A model generated the notes under the pieces. That model worked only from the letters and a program-made list of their open reading frames with translations, searched no databases and was not told the origin of the DNA. Source: Microbacterium flavum (GTDB lineage Bacteria; Actinomycetota; Actinomycetes; Actinomycetales; Microbacteriaceae). From it: a stretch of DNA of 64,000 nucleotides. The translations under genes and the position numbers were made by a program. The stretch's first letter is position 1, and each line of letters starts with the position of its first letter. The DNA is taken from the NCBI RefSeq assembly GCF_018717645.1, contig NZ_JAFLHG010000001.1:310001-374000 (forward strand). Direction: 5' to 3'. Positions 44,373-52,401 of this stretch are shown piece after piece.

Positions 44373-45668
44373 TCACTTCTTGAAGCCGTATCCGTCATTC
44401 GACGCGATGTTCGCGTCGATGTCGCTCACGGCCTGGTCGAGCGCGGTCTTCACGTCCGCGCCGTTCATGATGTCCTTCGCCGCGGTCTCGAACGTCGTGG
44501 AGATGACGGCGTAGGCCGGGGTCTCCGGGCGCAGCACCGCGAACTTCTGCGACAGCTCGACGAACGGGCGCAGCACGCCGTCGTCACCGAAGTACTTCGA
44601 CGCCTGCGCGGCGGAATCCGTCGCCGGGATCACGATCTGCTCGTCGGCGAACTGGGTGATGTACCTATCCTGGAAGCTGAATTCGAGGTACTTGCGTGCG
44701 CCGTCGGCGTCGTTGCAGCCCTTCGAGATGGCCCACTGCCACGAGCCGCCGCCGATCTTCGGGCCCGTGCCGAGGTCCGGCGGGGGCAGGACGACGAGAT
44801 CGTCGCCGACGGCATCCACCGATGCCAGCGCGTTCCAGACGCCCGTGTAGCTGAGCGCCACCTTGTCGTCCACGAACTCCTGGTTGCCGACGGTGCCGTC
44901 GGCGTTGGCGTAGCCGTCCTTGAAGAGGTTCTGGAACCAGGTGCCCCAGGCGATCGCGTCGTCCCCATTGAGCGCGCCCTCGGCGCTGAGCATCGTGTCG
45001 CGGTCGATCAGGTCGCCGCCGAAGCTCTGCAGGAACGGCGAGTAGGCGTACGGCCACCACTCGCCCTTGTCCTCGGCGCCGATGTCGATCGGGGTGTCGT
45101 ATCCGGCGGCCTTCAGGGTCGCCAGCGCGCTGGCGAACTCCTGCTCGGTCCAGGGCTGATCCACCGTCGCGATGCGGATGCCGTTCTTCTCGAGCACCGA
45201 CTTGCGGGCGAAGATCGACAGCGCCGCATCCCAGTAGCCGGCCGAGTAGATCTCGCCGTCCCACTTTCCGACGGCCGTCGGCAGCAGCGAGTCGGTGATC
45301 TTCGTGTCGATGCCGAGGGGCTGCAGGTAACCGGCCCACGCCCAGTTCGGCATGATCGGACCGTCGAGGTCCAGCAGGCACGGCAGGTCGCCGGAGGCCG
45401 CCGCGGCGACGACCGCGTCGTTGTACGCCCCCTGCGGGAACGACTCCTCGACGACTTCGTACTGATCCTGCGACGCATTGAAGTCGGAGATGATCTGCTG
45501 GTAGACGGCGAGCTCGGCGGGATTTCCTGCCGAGTGCGTCCACATCGTCAGCTTCGTCTTGCCGTCCTCGGTCGTGCTGTCACCCTGGCCGGCCTGACCG
45601 CAGCCGGTGAGCGCCAGCACGCCGACGAGTCCCGCCGCGGCGAGAATCGAAACGGATGTGCGCTTCAT
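44373..45668 (-). CDS. ABC sugar-binding lipoprotein
   Basis: This is a 431-residue extracellular solute-binding protein of family 1. It is a lipoprotein: MKRTSVSILAAAGLVGVLALTGCGQ with lipobox LTGC (lipidated Cys23). Further marks are KLTMWTHSAGNPAELAVYQQIISDFNASQD, GGSWQWAISKGCNDADGARKYLEF and ETAAKDIMNGADVKTALDQA. It follows lacI by 33 nt and precedes the permeases. The gene context (two fructosidase-type enzymes, LacI regulators) suggests fructose or fructo-oligosaccharide; the ligand is not proven. Confidence 0.95.
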   Translation of the reverse strand: MKRTSVSILAAAGLVGVLALTGCGQAGQGDSTTEDGKTKLTMWTHSAGNPAELAVYQQIISDFNASQDQYEVVEESFPQGAYNDAVVAAAASGDLPCLLDLDGPIMPNWAWAGYLQPLGIDTKITDSLLPTAVGKWDGEIYSAGYWDAALSIFARKSVLEKNGIRIATVDQPWTEQEFASALATLKAAGYDTPIDIGAEDKGEWWPYAYSPFLQSFGGDLIDRDTMLSAEGALNGDDAIAWGTWFQNLFKDGYANADGTVGNQEFVDDKVALSYTGVWNALASVDAVGDDLVVLPPPDLGTGPKIGGGSWQWAISKGCNDADGARKYLEFSFQDRYITQFADEQIVIPATDSAAQASKYFGDDGVLRPFVELSQKFAVLRPETPAYAVISTTFETAAKDIMNGADVKTALDQAVSDIDANIASNDGYGFKK

Positions 45669-45685
45669 TGTGGTTTCCTTTTCCT

Positions 45686-45705
45686 GTGACCGGTCAGCCG
45701 GTCAC
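45686..45705 (-). terminator. Hairpin overlapping the lacI stop codon
   Basis: GTGACCGG and CCGGTCAC are perfect arms around TCAG; the lacI stop (45702-45704) lies in the first arm. It could partially terminate or stabilise the mRNA between lacI and the binding-protein gene, giving different expression levels. It could also be an operator. Confidence 0.5.
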
Positions 45706-46796
45706 CGTTCGGGGGTCGCGTCACGCGACCGCTCGGTGTGCTGTGAAGCCCGTCGCCGGTTCTGTTTGCCGACGTGCGCCGGTGGCGGGCCCACGGAGTC
45801 TCGCCGGATGACGGGACACTCCATCTGGTGTGTGGCATCCGTCTCCCCCACGCGGATGCCGAGCGCGACCTCCATCGCCCAGCGCCCCATTTCGTAATGG
45901 GGCAGAGCGACGGTGGTCAGGGGAGGGTCCTGCTCGGCGGCGATGAGCTGCTGGTCGTCGTAGCCGATGATCGAGATGTCGTGGGGGATGCGCAGACCGC
46001 GGGCGCGCACCGCGAGGTAGGCGCCGGCCGCCATGCGGTCGTTGAAGCAGAAGAGCGCCGTGGGCCGCCGGGCGTCATCCAGCGCGAGGAGCTGGTCCGC
46101 CGCGTCGCGTCCGCCGCGCGCGGACATCTCGCCGTGGACGTGCCAGAGCGGATCTGCCGCGATGCCCGCATCGGCGAGGACCTCGCGGTAACCGGCGAGA
46201 CGCAGATCGGCGGCGATCGGGCGGCCCGGGCCGGGGACGGCATCGACGTACGCGATCCGCTCGTGGCCCGCAGCGACGAGTTCGCGGACGGCGGCCACTC
46301 CCCCGGCATGGTCGTCGGGGACGACGCTGCGTCGTCCGCCGCCTTCCGGGCGGCAGTCGAGGAAGACGGCGTCGGCGGGCAGGCTCTCCGGGACCGGCAC
46401 CACGCGGTGCCACATGGCGGCGTAGATCATGGCGTCCACCTGCTGGGCGGCGAGCGCGCGAATGGCCGCGTCCTCGACGACGCGGTCGCCGGACGTGTCG
46501 ACGAGGAAGACGAGCTTGCCGTTCTCCCGTGCGACATCCTGCGCACCGGCGAGCATGCGACCGGCGAACGGGGTCGTCGCGATCTGGTCGGAGATGAGTC
46601 CGACGGTGTTGGTCCGCTGCTGGCGCAGCCCCCGGGCGACCGAGCTGGGCGCGTAGCCGACGGCAGCGGCGGCGGCGCGGACCCGCTCGCGGGTCTCGGC
46701 GGAGATGCGCGACTCGACATCGTTGAGCACGAGCGACACGGTGGTCACCGAAACCCCCGCGGCGGCAGCCACATCCGAGATGCGGACTCGTGCCAT
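45702..46796 (-). CDS. LacI-family repressor of the ABC sugar operon
   Basis: This is a 364-residue LacI-type protein: HTH VRISDVAAAAGVSVTTVSLVLNDVESRISAETRERV, hinge YAPSSVARGLRQQRTN, then the periplasmic-binding-like core (SDQIATTPFAGRMLAGAQD, ALFCFNDRMAAGAYLAVRARG, SIIGYDDQQLIAAEQDPPLTTV). ATG 46796 is preferred over GTG 46805 because GAGGAA lies 9 nt before it. It leads the operon with the binding protein, permeases and GH32-like enzyme. The palindrome GATAAATCGATTTATC at the promoter should be its own operator. Confidence 0.92.
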   Translation of the reverse strand: MARVRISDVAAAAGVSVTTVSLVLNDVESRISAETRERVRAAAAAVGYAPSSVARGLRQQRTNTVGLISDQIATTPFAGRMLAGAQDVARENGKLVFLVDTSGDRVVEDAAIRALAAQQVDAMIYAAMWHRVVPVPESLPADAVFLDCRPEGGGRRSVVPDDHAGGVAAVRELVAAGHERIAYVDAVPGPGRPIAADLRLAGYREVLADAGIAADPLWHVHGEMSARGGRDAADQLLALDDARRPTALFCFNDRMAAGAYLAVRARGLRIPHDISIIGYDDQQLIAAEQDPPLTTVALPHYEMGRWAMEVALGIRVGETDATHQMECPVIRRDSVGPPPAHVGKQNRRRASQHTERSRDATPER

Positions 46797-46813
46797 GTCG
46801 ATCACTTCCTCGT

Positions 46814-46866
46814 GATAAATCGATTTATCCTGAGGAGATTATGAATCAGCTGCGAGATCTCGTCAA
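46814..46866 (-). promoter_or_regulatory. lacI/ABC operon promoter with palindromic operator at +1
   Basis: Minus strand: TTGACG (46861-46866), 17-nt spacer, CATAAT (46838-46843). The perfect 16-bp palindrome GATAAATCGATTTATC (46814-46829) begins about 8 nt after the -10 box, at the expected transcription start. A repressor there would block promoter clearance. This is the best-matched sigma-70 promoter in the window. Confidence 0.8.
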
Positions 46867-46959
46867 GCACTTTCCGGCGTGGATTCCCGAAGGTCACCGC
46901 ATCCCGCCCGGGCGTCCCGCCGCGGTCGGGATGAGCCGCGGAATGCGGGAGGATAGAGC

Positions 46960-47841
46960 GTGACCACACCCGACCTCTCGCCGCGCATCGTGTTCATCGA
47001 CGTCGACGGGACGATCCTCGAACACGGCTCGGTCATCGCTCCATCGACCGTGAGCGCCATCCGCGCCGCACGCCGCGCCGGCCACCTCGTCTATCTCTGC
47101 ACGGGCCGATCCGCCGGCGACATCCATCCCGCGGTCCGCGAGATCGGCTTCGACGGAGCGGTCACGAACGGCGGCGCCTTCTCGGTGCGCATCCTCGCCG
47201 ACGGCACCCAGGAGCGCATCGCCGCCCACCTCATGCCGCGGACCGCGGTCGATCGGATGGTCGCCTACTTCGAGCGCAACGGCATCCACTACTTCCTGCA
47301 GACGGATGAGGGGGTCTACGCCTCGGAGGGCGTCGCGGCAGCGGCGGAGGAGTTCTTCCGGCAGCGTCGCGCCCGCCACCGGGACGATCTGCGCGCGCTC
47401 GGTCTCGACGACGACGACGCGCCCCTGCCGGCGATCTCCTACCGCCCGATCGGCGATCTGGACCTCGACCAGGTCGTCAAGGCGACGTTCATCAGCAGCA
47501 GCTCCGACACCCTCGACCGCGCCGAGGCGGACCTCGGCGATGCATTCCACGTGATCCCCGGCTCGATCCCGATGCCGGGCGCGTCGAACGGCGAGATCGC
47601 GATGCGCGGCGTCAACAAGGGATCGGCGATCCTCGAGGTGCTGGCCGCACTCGGAATCGACGCGGCGGCCGCCGTGGGCATCGGCGACAGCTGGAACGAC
47701 GTCGAGATGTTCGAGGTGGTGGGCACGGCCGTCGCGATGGGCGGCGCGGATCCCGAACTGCAGGCGAAGGCCGACGTCGTGACCTCGGGCGTCCTGGACG
47801 ACGGCGTGCACCGCGCCCTCGTCCGCCTCGGCCTGGTCTGA
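46960..47841 (+). CDS. HAD-superfamily (Cof-type) phosphatase
   Basis: This 293-residue sugar-phosphate phosphatase of the Cof/YidA group has motif I in RIVFIDVDGTILEHGS, motif II in VYLCTGRSAGD, motif III Lys in MRGVNKGSAILEVLAAL and motif IV in AVGIGDSWNDVEMF. The cap domain lies between about 85 and 195. The GTG at 46960 follows GGGAGG. It is divergent from the lacI/ABC operon, so dephosphorylation of sugar phosphates fits the context, though Cof-type enzymes are broad. Confidence 0.9.
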   Translation: MTTPDLSPRIVFIDVDGTILEHGSVIAPSTVSAIRAARRAGHLVYLCTGRSAGDIHPAVREIGFDGAVTNGGAFSVRILADGTQERIAAHLMPRTAVDRMVAYFERNGIHYFLQTDEGVYASEGVAAAAEEFFRQRRARHRDDLRALGLDDDDAPLPAISYRPIGDLDLDQVVKATFISSSSDTLDRAEADLGDAFHVIPGSIPMPGASNGEIAMRGVNKGSAILEVLAALGIDAAAAVGIGDSWNDVEMFEVVGTAVAMGGADPELQAKADVVTSGVLDDGVHRALVRLGLV

Positions 47842-47920
47842 TCCCCTTCGCCCCGGCGCGGCTCGCCGGGGCCCTCGCCCCCGCCCTCGCCCCGCGCCCC
47901 CGGCTCCGGCTCCGGCTCCG

Positions 47921-47980
47921 CCGAGAGTCCAAGACACGCGGATGCCGCAGGTACCGGGACCGCGCGTCTTGGACTCTCGG
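47921..47980. repeat. Second copy of the GTCC-ACACGCGG palindrome family
   Basis: Arms 47921-47941 and 47960-47980 (21 bp, one mismatch) flank an 18-nt loop; the core is GAGAGTCCAAGACACGCGG, close to the 5170-5235 element. It lies between the convergent HAD (ends 47841) and SDR (ends 47997) genes. A CGGCTC-rich tandem precedes it at 47901-47920. Confidence 0.88.
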
Positions 47981-47996
47981 GGCCGCCCGCGCCGAG

Positions 47997-48833
47997 TCAG
48001 AGGAAGATGTCGGGGAACAGCTCCGCGTCGGGCGTGCCGGCGACGGCGGCGTAGCCGGAGAAGTCCGTGACGCCGGCATCCCGCAGCACCTGCTCGACGA
48101 TGAGCGTCTGCCCCGTGCGCGCGCCCGCGGGCGTCGTGAGGACGGCGTACGCGGCGTCGGCGTAGATCTCGGGCGTGCGACTGGCCTTCATCATCCGATC
48201 GCCGCCGAGGGCGAACTGGACCGCCGCCGTCGCGATCGTCGTCTCGGGCCAGAGGGTGTTGGCGGCGATGCCATCGCCCTCGAACTCGGCCGCAAGCCCC
48301 AGGGTCGCCATCGTCATGCCGTACTTCGCCAGGGTGTACCCGGTGTGGGCGCCGAGCCAGCGCGGGGTGATGTTCAGGGGCGGGGAGAGGGAGAGGATGT
48401 GCGGGTTCGCGGCATCCTTCAGCATCGGGACGGCGGCGCGCGACAGCATGAACGTGCCGCGGACGTTGACATCCTGCATGAGGTCGTACTTCTTCGCGGC
48501 CAGGTCGAGCGAGCCGGAGAGGTCGATCACCGACGCATTGTTGAGGACGATGTCGATGCCGCCGAACTCGCCCTGGGTCTTCAGCACGGCCTCGGTGATG
48601 TCGTCGTCGCTGCGCACGTCGCCGACGATCGGCAGCGCATGTCCGCCCGCCGCCTCGATCGCCGCGGCCGCGGAGTGGACGGTGCCCTCGAGCTTCGGGT
48701 GCGGGGTGTCGGTCTTCGCCATGAGCGCGATGTTCGCGCCGTCGCGCGCCGCGCGCAGGGCGATCGCGAGACCGATGCCACGGCTGCCGCCCGACATCAG
48801 GATGGTCTTGCCGGCGAGGGTGGGCTCGGTCAT
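47997..48833 (-). CDS. Short-chain dehydrogenase (HSDL2-like)
   Basis: This is a 278-residue SDR with cofactor motif ILMSGGSRGIGLAIALRAA, VLNNASVID, active-site Tyr/Lys in HTGYTLAKYGMTMATLGLA, and the SLSPPLNITPRW stretch that marks the HSDL2-like subgroup. AAGGAG lies 8 nt before the ATG at 48833. It probably oxidises a hydroxyacyl or lipid substrate. The natural 5' region is obscured by the poly-G tract upstream. Confidence 0.9.
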   Translation of the reverse strand: MTEPTLAGKTILMSGGSRGIGLAIALRAARDGANIALMAKTDTPHPKLEGTVHSAAAAIEAAGGHALPIVGDVRSDDDITEAVLKTQGEFGGIDIVLNNASVIDLSGSLDLAAKKYDLMQDVNVRGTFMLSRAAVPMLKDAANPHILSLSPPLNITPRWLGAHTGYTLAKYGMTMATLGLAAEFEGDGIAANTLWPETTIATAAVQFALGGDRMMKASRTPEIYADAAYAVLTTPAGARTGQTLIVEQVLRDAGVTDFSGYAAVAGTPDAELFPDIFL

Positions 48834-48856
48834 CAGGTGTTCTCCTTGTCCCGGTT

Positions 48857-49028
48857 ATGGCGGGTGGGGGTCCGCCGGGGGGTGGCCCCGCGGGGGGGGG
48901 CGCAGCGCCACCAGGGCGGGGGGGGGGGGGGCGGGGGGGGGGGGGCCGCGCGGGGGGGGCGGGGGGGCGGGGCGGCGTCAGACCGCGGGGAGGGGGGGCG
49001 GGGGGGCGGGGGGGGGTGGGGGGGGGGG
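48857..49028. other. Low-complexity poly-G tract, suspected sequencing artefact
   Basis: This 170-nt stretch is almost only G on the plus strand, with runs of 14, 13, 11 and 10 G broken by single C, T or A. It begins just upstream of the SDR ribosome site and ends at the enoyl-CoA hydratase stop codon. No other intergenic region here looks like it. Two-colour short-read chemistry produces false G runs at hard hairpins; a real G-quadruplex-forming tract is the alternative. Confidence 0.85.
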
Positions 49029-49820
49029 TCAGTCTGAGGCCGGCGGAGCGGCGGTGGCGGGCCTGCGGGATGCCGCGGCGAAGCCCGCGACGCGCGTGCG
49101 CGCCTCCTCGGTGTCGAAACGCGCGCCGATCGTGCGCGCCTCGTCACCGAGGTTGTCGGCGAAGGCGCGTCGGCCGGCGGCGCGGATCAGGCGCTTGGCG
49201 TGCCCGAAGGCTCCGGTGGCGTTCGCGAGCCAGAACCGCGCGATCTCGTCGGCCCGCGCGCCGGGGTCGTCCGCGACCTCCGTGACGAGGCCCCAGTCGA
49301 GGGCGGTGTCGGCGTCGATCGTCTCGTCCTGCAGCAGCAGGCGCAGCGCGCGGGTCTGGCCCACCGCCGCCGCAAGAAGCGTGGAGACGCCGAGATCGGG
49401 GGTCAGGCCGATGTTCGCGTACCGGCTGACGAACTTCGCGCGAGGGCTCGCCACCACGTAGTCGGCGGTGAGCATGAGTCCGAGGCCGCCGCCCGCGACA
49501 GCGCCCTGCACAGCGGCGACCACCGGCACCGACGACTCGACGAGCGCGCGGATCCCGTCGTGGATGATCCCGGCCATCTCGGTGACGTCGGCTCCCGATG
49601 CGCCGGAGGTCGCCATCTCGATCACGTCGCCGCCGGCGCAGAACGCCGGTCCGTTCGCGTCGATGAGCACGGCGCCGACCGCGTCGTCGCTCGCGATCTC
49701 CCGCGCGAGGTCGCGCCAACGGCGCCCCATCTCGAACCCCATCGCGTTGAGGCTCGCGGGGCGGTTGAAGGTGAGGCGCGCGAGGCCGCCGTCACGGGTG
49801 AACAGGATCGAGTCGCTCAT
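49029..49820 (-). CDS. Enoyl-CoA hydratase/isomerase family protein
   Basis: This is a 263-residue crotonase-fold protein. Oxyanion-hole stretches are GPAFCAGGDVIEMATSG and GAVAGGGLGLMLTADYV. The hydratase catalytic Glu of the first motif is replaced (GGGLGLML), and the second region reads RYANIGLTPDLGVSTLL with Asp, as in isomerase-type members, so a simple hydratase role is doubtful. ATG 49820 (MSDSILFTRDGG) is chosen; an earlier in-frame ATG (49838) overlaps the SDR stop. It follows the SDR by 14 nt. The C-terminal tail borders the poly-G tract and may be affected by errors. Confidence 0.85.
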   Translation of the reverse strand: MSDSILFTRDGGLARLTFNRPASLNAMGFEMGRRWRDLAREIASDDAVGAVLIDANGPAFCAGGDVIEMATSGASGADVTEMAGIIHDGIRALVESSVPVVAAVQGAVAGGGLGLMLTADYVVASPRAKFVSRYANIGLTPDLGVSTLLAAAVGQTRALRLLLQDETIDADTALDWGLVTEVADDPGARADEIARFWLANATGAFGHAKRLIRAAGRRAFADNLGDEARTIGARFDTEEARTRVAGFAAASRRPATAAPPASD

Positions 49821-49834
49821 CGTCTTCTTTCTCC

Positions 49835-50596
49835 TCACCTCGGCGCCATGCGGATGGCGCCGTCGAGGCGGATGGTCTCGCCGTTGAGGTAGCCGTTGCG
49901 CACGATCTCGAGCACGAGGGAGGCGTATTCGTCAGGCCGGCCGAGACGCGCCGGGTACGGCACCTGCTGCCCGAGACTCTCCTGCGCCGCCTCCGGAAGC
50001 CCCGCGAGCATCGGCGTCTCCATGATCCCGGGGGCGATCGTGCAGACGCGGATGCCGTAGCGCGCCAGCTCGCGCGCGATCGGCAGCGTCATGGCGTGGA
50101 CGCCGCCCTTGCTCGCGGAGTAGGCGGGCTGTCCGATCTGCCCGTCGAACGCGGCGACGGATGCCGTGTTCACGACGACGCCACGGTCGCCGCCGTCGGT
50201 GGCTTCCGTCTGCGCGATGGCGGCGGCGGCCTGGCCGATGACGTTGTACGTGCCGATCAGGTTGACGCGGACGATCTTCTCGAAGTGGGCGAGGTCGCCG
50301 GGATGGCCGTCGCGGTCGAGGACCTTGGCGGGCGGGGCGATGCCGGCGCAGTTCACGACGACGCGGAGCGGCCCGTGCTCCCCGGCGACGGCGACGGCCG
50401 CGGCGACCTGATCGGGATCGGTGACGTCGGCCGGAGCGAACGTCCCCCCGAGTTCGGCGGCGCGCTCGGCCCCCGGCGAGGAGGGGAGGTCGACGATCAC
50501 GATGTGCGCCCCGGCATCGGCCAGGCGTCGGGCGGTCGCGAGACCGAGCCCGCTCGCACCGCCGGTGACGAGTGCGGATGCGCCGGTGATATCCAT
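49835..50596 (-). CDS. SDR oxidoreductase, 3-hydroxyacyl-CoA dehydrogenase type 2-like
   Basis: This 253-residue NAD-dependent SDR has GGASGLGLATARRLADAGA, NCAGIAPPAKV, the active-site Ser/Tyr/Lys in VVVNTASVAAFDGQ and GQPAYSASKGGVHAMTLPIAREL, and IAPGIMETPMLAGLP, which match the HSD10/3-hydroxy-2-methylbutyryl-CoA dehydrogenase group. The ATG at 50596 follows AAGGAG. It is the first gene of a short acyl-CoA operon with the crotonase, plausibly for isoleucine or short-chain acid breakdown. Confidence 0.9.
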   Translation of the reverse strand: MDITGASALVTGGASGLGLATARRLADAGAHIVIVDLPSSPGAERAAELGGTFAPADVTDPDQVAAAVAVAGEHGPLRVVVNCAGIAPPAKVLDRDGHPGDLAHFEKIVRVNLIGTYNVIGQAAAAIAQTEATDGGDRGVVVNTASVAAFDGQIGQPAYSASKGGVHAMTLPIARELARYGIRVCTIAPGIMETPMLAGLPEAAQESLGQQVPYPARLGRPDEYASLVLEIVRNGYLNGETIRLDGAIRMAPR

Positions 50597-50669
50597 GATG
50601 TGCTCTCCTTCGAACTCGTCGCTCAGCCTACGCGATGACATCGCGTACCAGTAGCAAAGGAACTGAGTT

Positions 50670-51167
50670 TCACCGCGCGGGCGTCGCCCGAGCCAGCAGA
50701 GCGAGGACCTCGTCGGGGTCGCCGAGCAGCCGCCGCGACTGCGGAGCGGCGGTGAGATGCGCGAAGAGGCGGGCGGCTCGGAGCACGTCCTCGCTCCGGT
50801 AGCCGGCCGCGTGATGGCCGTCGATCTGCCACTCGCGCGCCATGCCGTCGTGCGTGCGCACACGCACCTCGCCGGTCATCGACGACGCCGCCACCGGGCC
50901 GAGGTACGCCGCGACGAGTCCCGCGAGCGCGTCCGCGACGCGGGGCGGCACCAGCCGCACCCGCGGCAGACGCGCCGAGGCCTCGGCGACCTCCAGCCAG
51001 GCGACGGTGTCGCGTGGACGACCGCCGGAGAACAGCGTCAGCGACGCCGGGGTCAGGACGACGTGCCGCTCGAGCACGTCGCCGACGGCCAGCACCGGAA
51101 TCGGGCCGGAGATCACGGCGAAAGCTCCGTGTCGACGAGGCGGAGCGGCGGGCATCCCCCATCTCAT
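50670..51167 (-). CDS. Hypothetical protein
   Basis: I do not recognise this 165-residue protein. It is soluble, with alternating strands (HGAFAVISGPIPVLAVGDVLERHVVLTP, LTLFSGGRPRDTVAWLEV) and a helical C-terminus (DVLRAARLFAHLTAAPQ, PDEVLALLARA). No signal peptide or membrane helix is present. AGGAAG lies 8 nt before ATG 51167; another ATG at 51155 is possible. It is divergent from the kinase gene, 50 nt away. Codon usage looks genuine. Confidence 0.6.
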   Translation of the reverse strand: MRWGMPAAPPRRHGAFAVISGPIPVLAVGDVLERHVVLTPASLTLFSGGRPRDTVAWLEVAEASARLPRVRLVPPRVADALAGLVAAYLGPVAASSMTGEVRVRTHDGMAREWQIDGHHAAGYRSEDVLRAARLFAHLTAAPQSRRLLGDPDEVLALLARATPAR

Positions 51168-51217
51168 CACACGGGCTTCCTGGGCTCGGGTCTGCGGCGG
51201 CGGGCAGGATGGATGCC

Positions 51218-51943
51218 ATGACCTTCCCCGCACCAGATCTGCCGGTGCCCGCTCGGGTGCGCGCGATCGCCCGGGACGACGCGCTGGTGCCGGTGTGGCG
51301 CAACAACGTCGGCGGCGTCACCTTCCGCACCGGCGACGGCCGCTACATCAAGCACGGGCCCGTCCACGGCGAGACCTCGATGGCGGCCGAGGCGGAGCGC
51401 CTGGCCTGGGCCGCGCGGTTCACGCGCGTGCCGGAGGTGCTCGACGTCGGGTCGGACGGAGGGGAGGAGTGGCTCGTGACGCGTGCGCTCCCCGGTCTGT
51501 CCGCCGCCGATCCGCGCTGGATCACCGAACCCGCCGTGGCGGTGCGCGCGGTGGGCGAGGGGCTGCGCGCCCTGCACGAGGCTCTGCCGGTCGAGGACTG
51601 CCCGTTCGACTGGTCGGTCGCCGAGCGCGTCGAGAACGCGGCACGGCGGGGTGTCATCGTGCCCGGCGCGCTGCGCGACGCCCCGCCGATCGACCGGCTC
51701 GTGGTCTGCCACGGGGACGCGTGCTGCCCGAACACCCTCCTCGACGCGGACGGCCGCTGGCTCGGGCACGTCGACCTCGGCGCTCTCGGCCTCGCCGACC
51801 GCTGGGGTGACCTCGCCGCGGCATCCATGAGCACCGTCTGGAACTACGGGCCCGGATGGGAAGATGCTCTGCTGGATGCGTACGGGGTGGAACCCGACGC
51901 GGAGCGGCTCTCCTTCTACCGGGACCTCTGGAACGCCACCTGA
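51218..51943 (+). CDS. Aminoglycoside phosphotransferase-like kinase
   Basis: This is a 241-residue APH(3')-type small-molecule kinase. The Brenner motif is VCHGDACCPNTLLDADGRW (HGD-x4-N) and the Mg-binding DxG is GHVDLGALGLADRWGDLA. The N-lobe Lys is probably in DGRYIKHGPVHGETSM. The start is ATG 51218, 7 nt after a CAGGAT box, possibly leaderless. Chromosomal APH-like kinases are common in environmental actinobacteria; resistance cannot be claimed from the sequence. Confidence 0.85.
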   Translation: MTFPAPDLPVPARVRAIARDDALVPVWRNNVGGVTFRTGDGRYIKHGPVHGETSMAAEAERLAWAARFTRVPEVLDVGSDGGEEWLVTRALPGLSAADPRWITEPAVAVRAVGEGLRALHEALPVEDCPFDWSVAERVENAARRGVIVPGALRDAPPIDRLVVCHGDACCPNTLLDADGRWLGHVDLGALGLADRWGDLAAASMSTVWNYGPGWEDALLDAYGVEPDAERLSFYRDLWNAT

Positions 51944-51963
51944 GCCGCGGGCAGAATGGCGCC

Positions 51964-52359
51964 ATGACCCACCCCGTGATGTTCGACGACGCTGATCCGA
52001 TCCTCGCGCGGGTCCGCGAGATCGCGCTGGCGCTCCCCGAGGCCGCGGAGAAGATCACGCACGGGCGGCCGACCTTCTTCACCGAGCGCGTGTTCGGCTA
52101 CTACGGCGGATCGCCGCGCGGCGCCACCCACGATCGTCACGACAGCGCGATCCTGTTCCGCCCCGACCCCGAGGACGAGCCCGCCCTGCGCGCCGACGAC
52201 CGCTTCTGGGAGCCCGCCTACCTGTGGCCGCACGGCTGGCTCGCGCTCGATCTGGAGAGCGGGGTCGACTGGACGGAGGTCGCCGAGCTGATGGATGCCT
52301 CGTACCGCGCGACCGCGCCGCGGCGTCTCGTCGCCGCCCTGGACCGCCGCACGCCGTGA
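51964..52359 (+). CDS. MmcQ/YjbR family protein
   Basis: This is a 131-residue protein of the YjbR double-wing fold: VREIALALPEAAEKITHGRPTFFTERVFGYYGG, PALRADDRFWEPAYLWPHGWLALDLES and VDWTEVAELMDASYRATAPRR. The function of the family is uncertain (possible DNA binding). CAGAAT ends 6 nt before the ATG with no ribosome site, again a leaderless-like start. The stop codon borders a hairpin shared with convergent glpK. Confidence 0.85.
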   Translation: MTHPVMFDDADPILARVREIALALPEAAEKITHGRPTFFTERVFGYYGGSPRGATHDRHDSAILFRPDPEDEPALRADDRFWEPAYLWPHGWLALDLESGVDWTEVAELMDASYRATAPRRLVAALDRRTP

Positions 52360-52388
52360 GCGGCGGGCCGCCGAAGCGACCCGCCGCT
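52359..52388. terminator. Bidirectional terminator between yjbR-like gene and glpK
   Basis: AGCGGCGGG and CCCGCCGCT are perfect 9-bp arms around a 12-nt loop, just after the YjbR stop and 14 nt past the glpK stop on the other strand. Confidence 0.65.
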
Positions 52389-52401
52389 CGGACTCGCGGG
52401 A

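Noticed and set aside
32874..47841. The fructan locus as a recently acquired genomic island
   Set aside because: No integrase, tRNA, flanking repeats or visible drop in GC or codon bias at its borders.
48857..49028. Glycine-rich reading frame through the poly-G tract
   Set aside because: Any open frame here is a product of the homopolymer runs and has no start or ribosome site of its own.
51218..51943. APH-like gene as an acquired antibiotic resistance determinant
   Set aside because: No mobile element nearby, composition equals the surroundings, and chromosomal APH-like kinases of unknown substrate are common.
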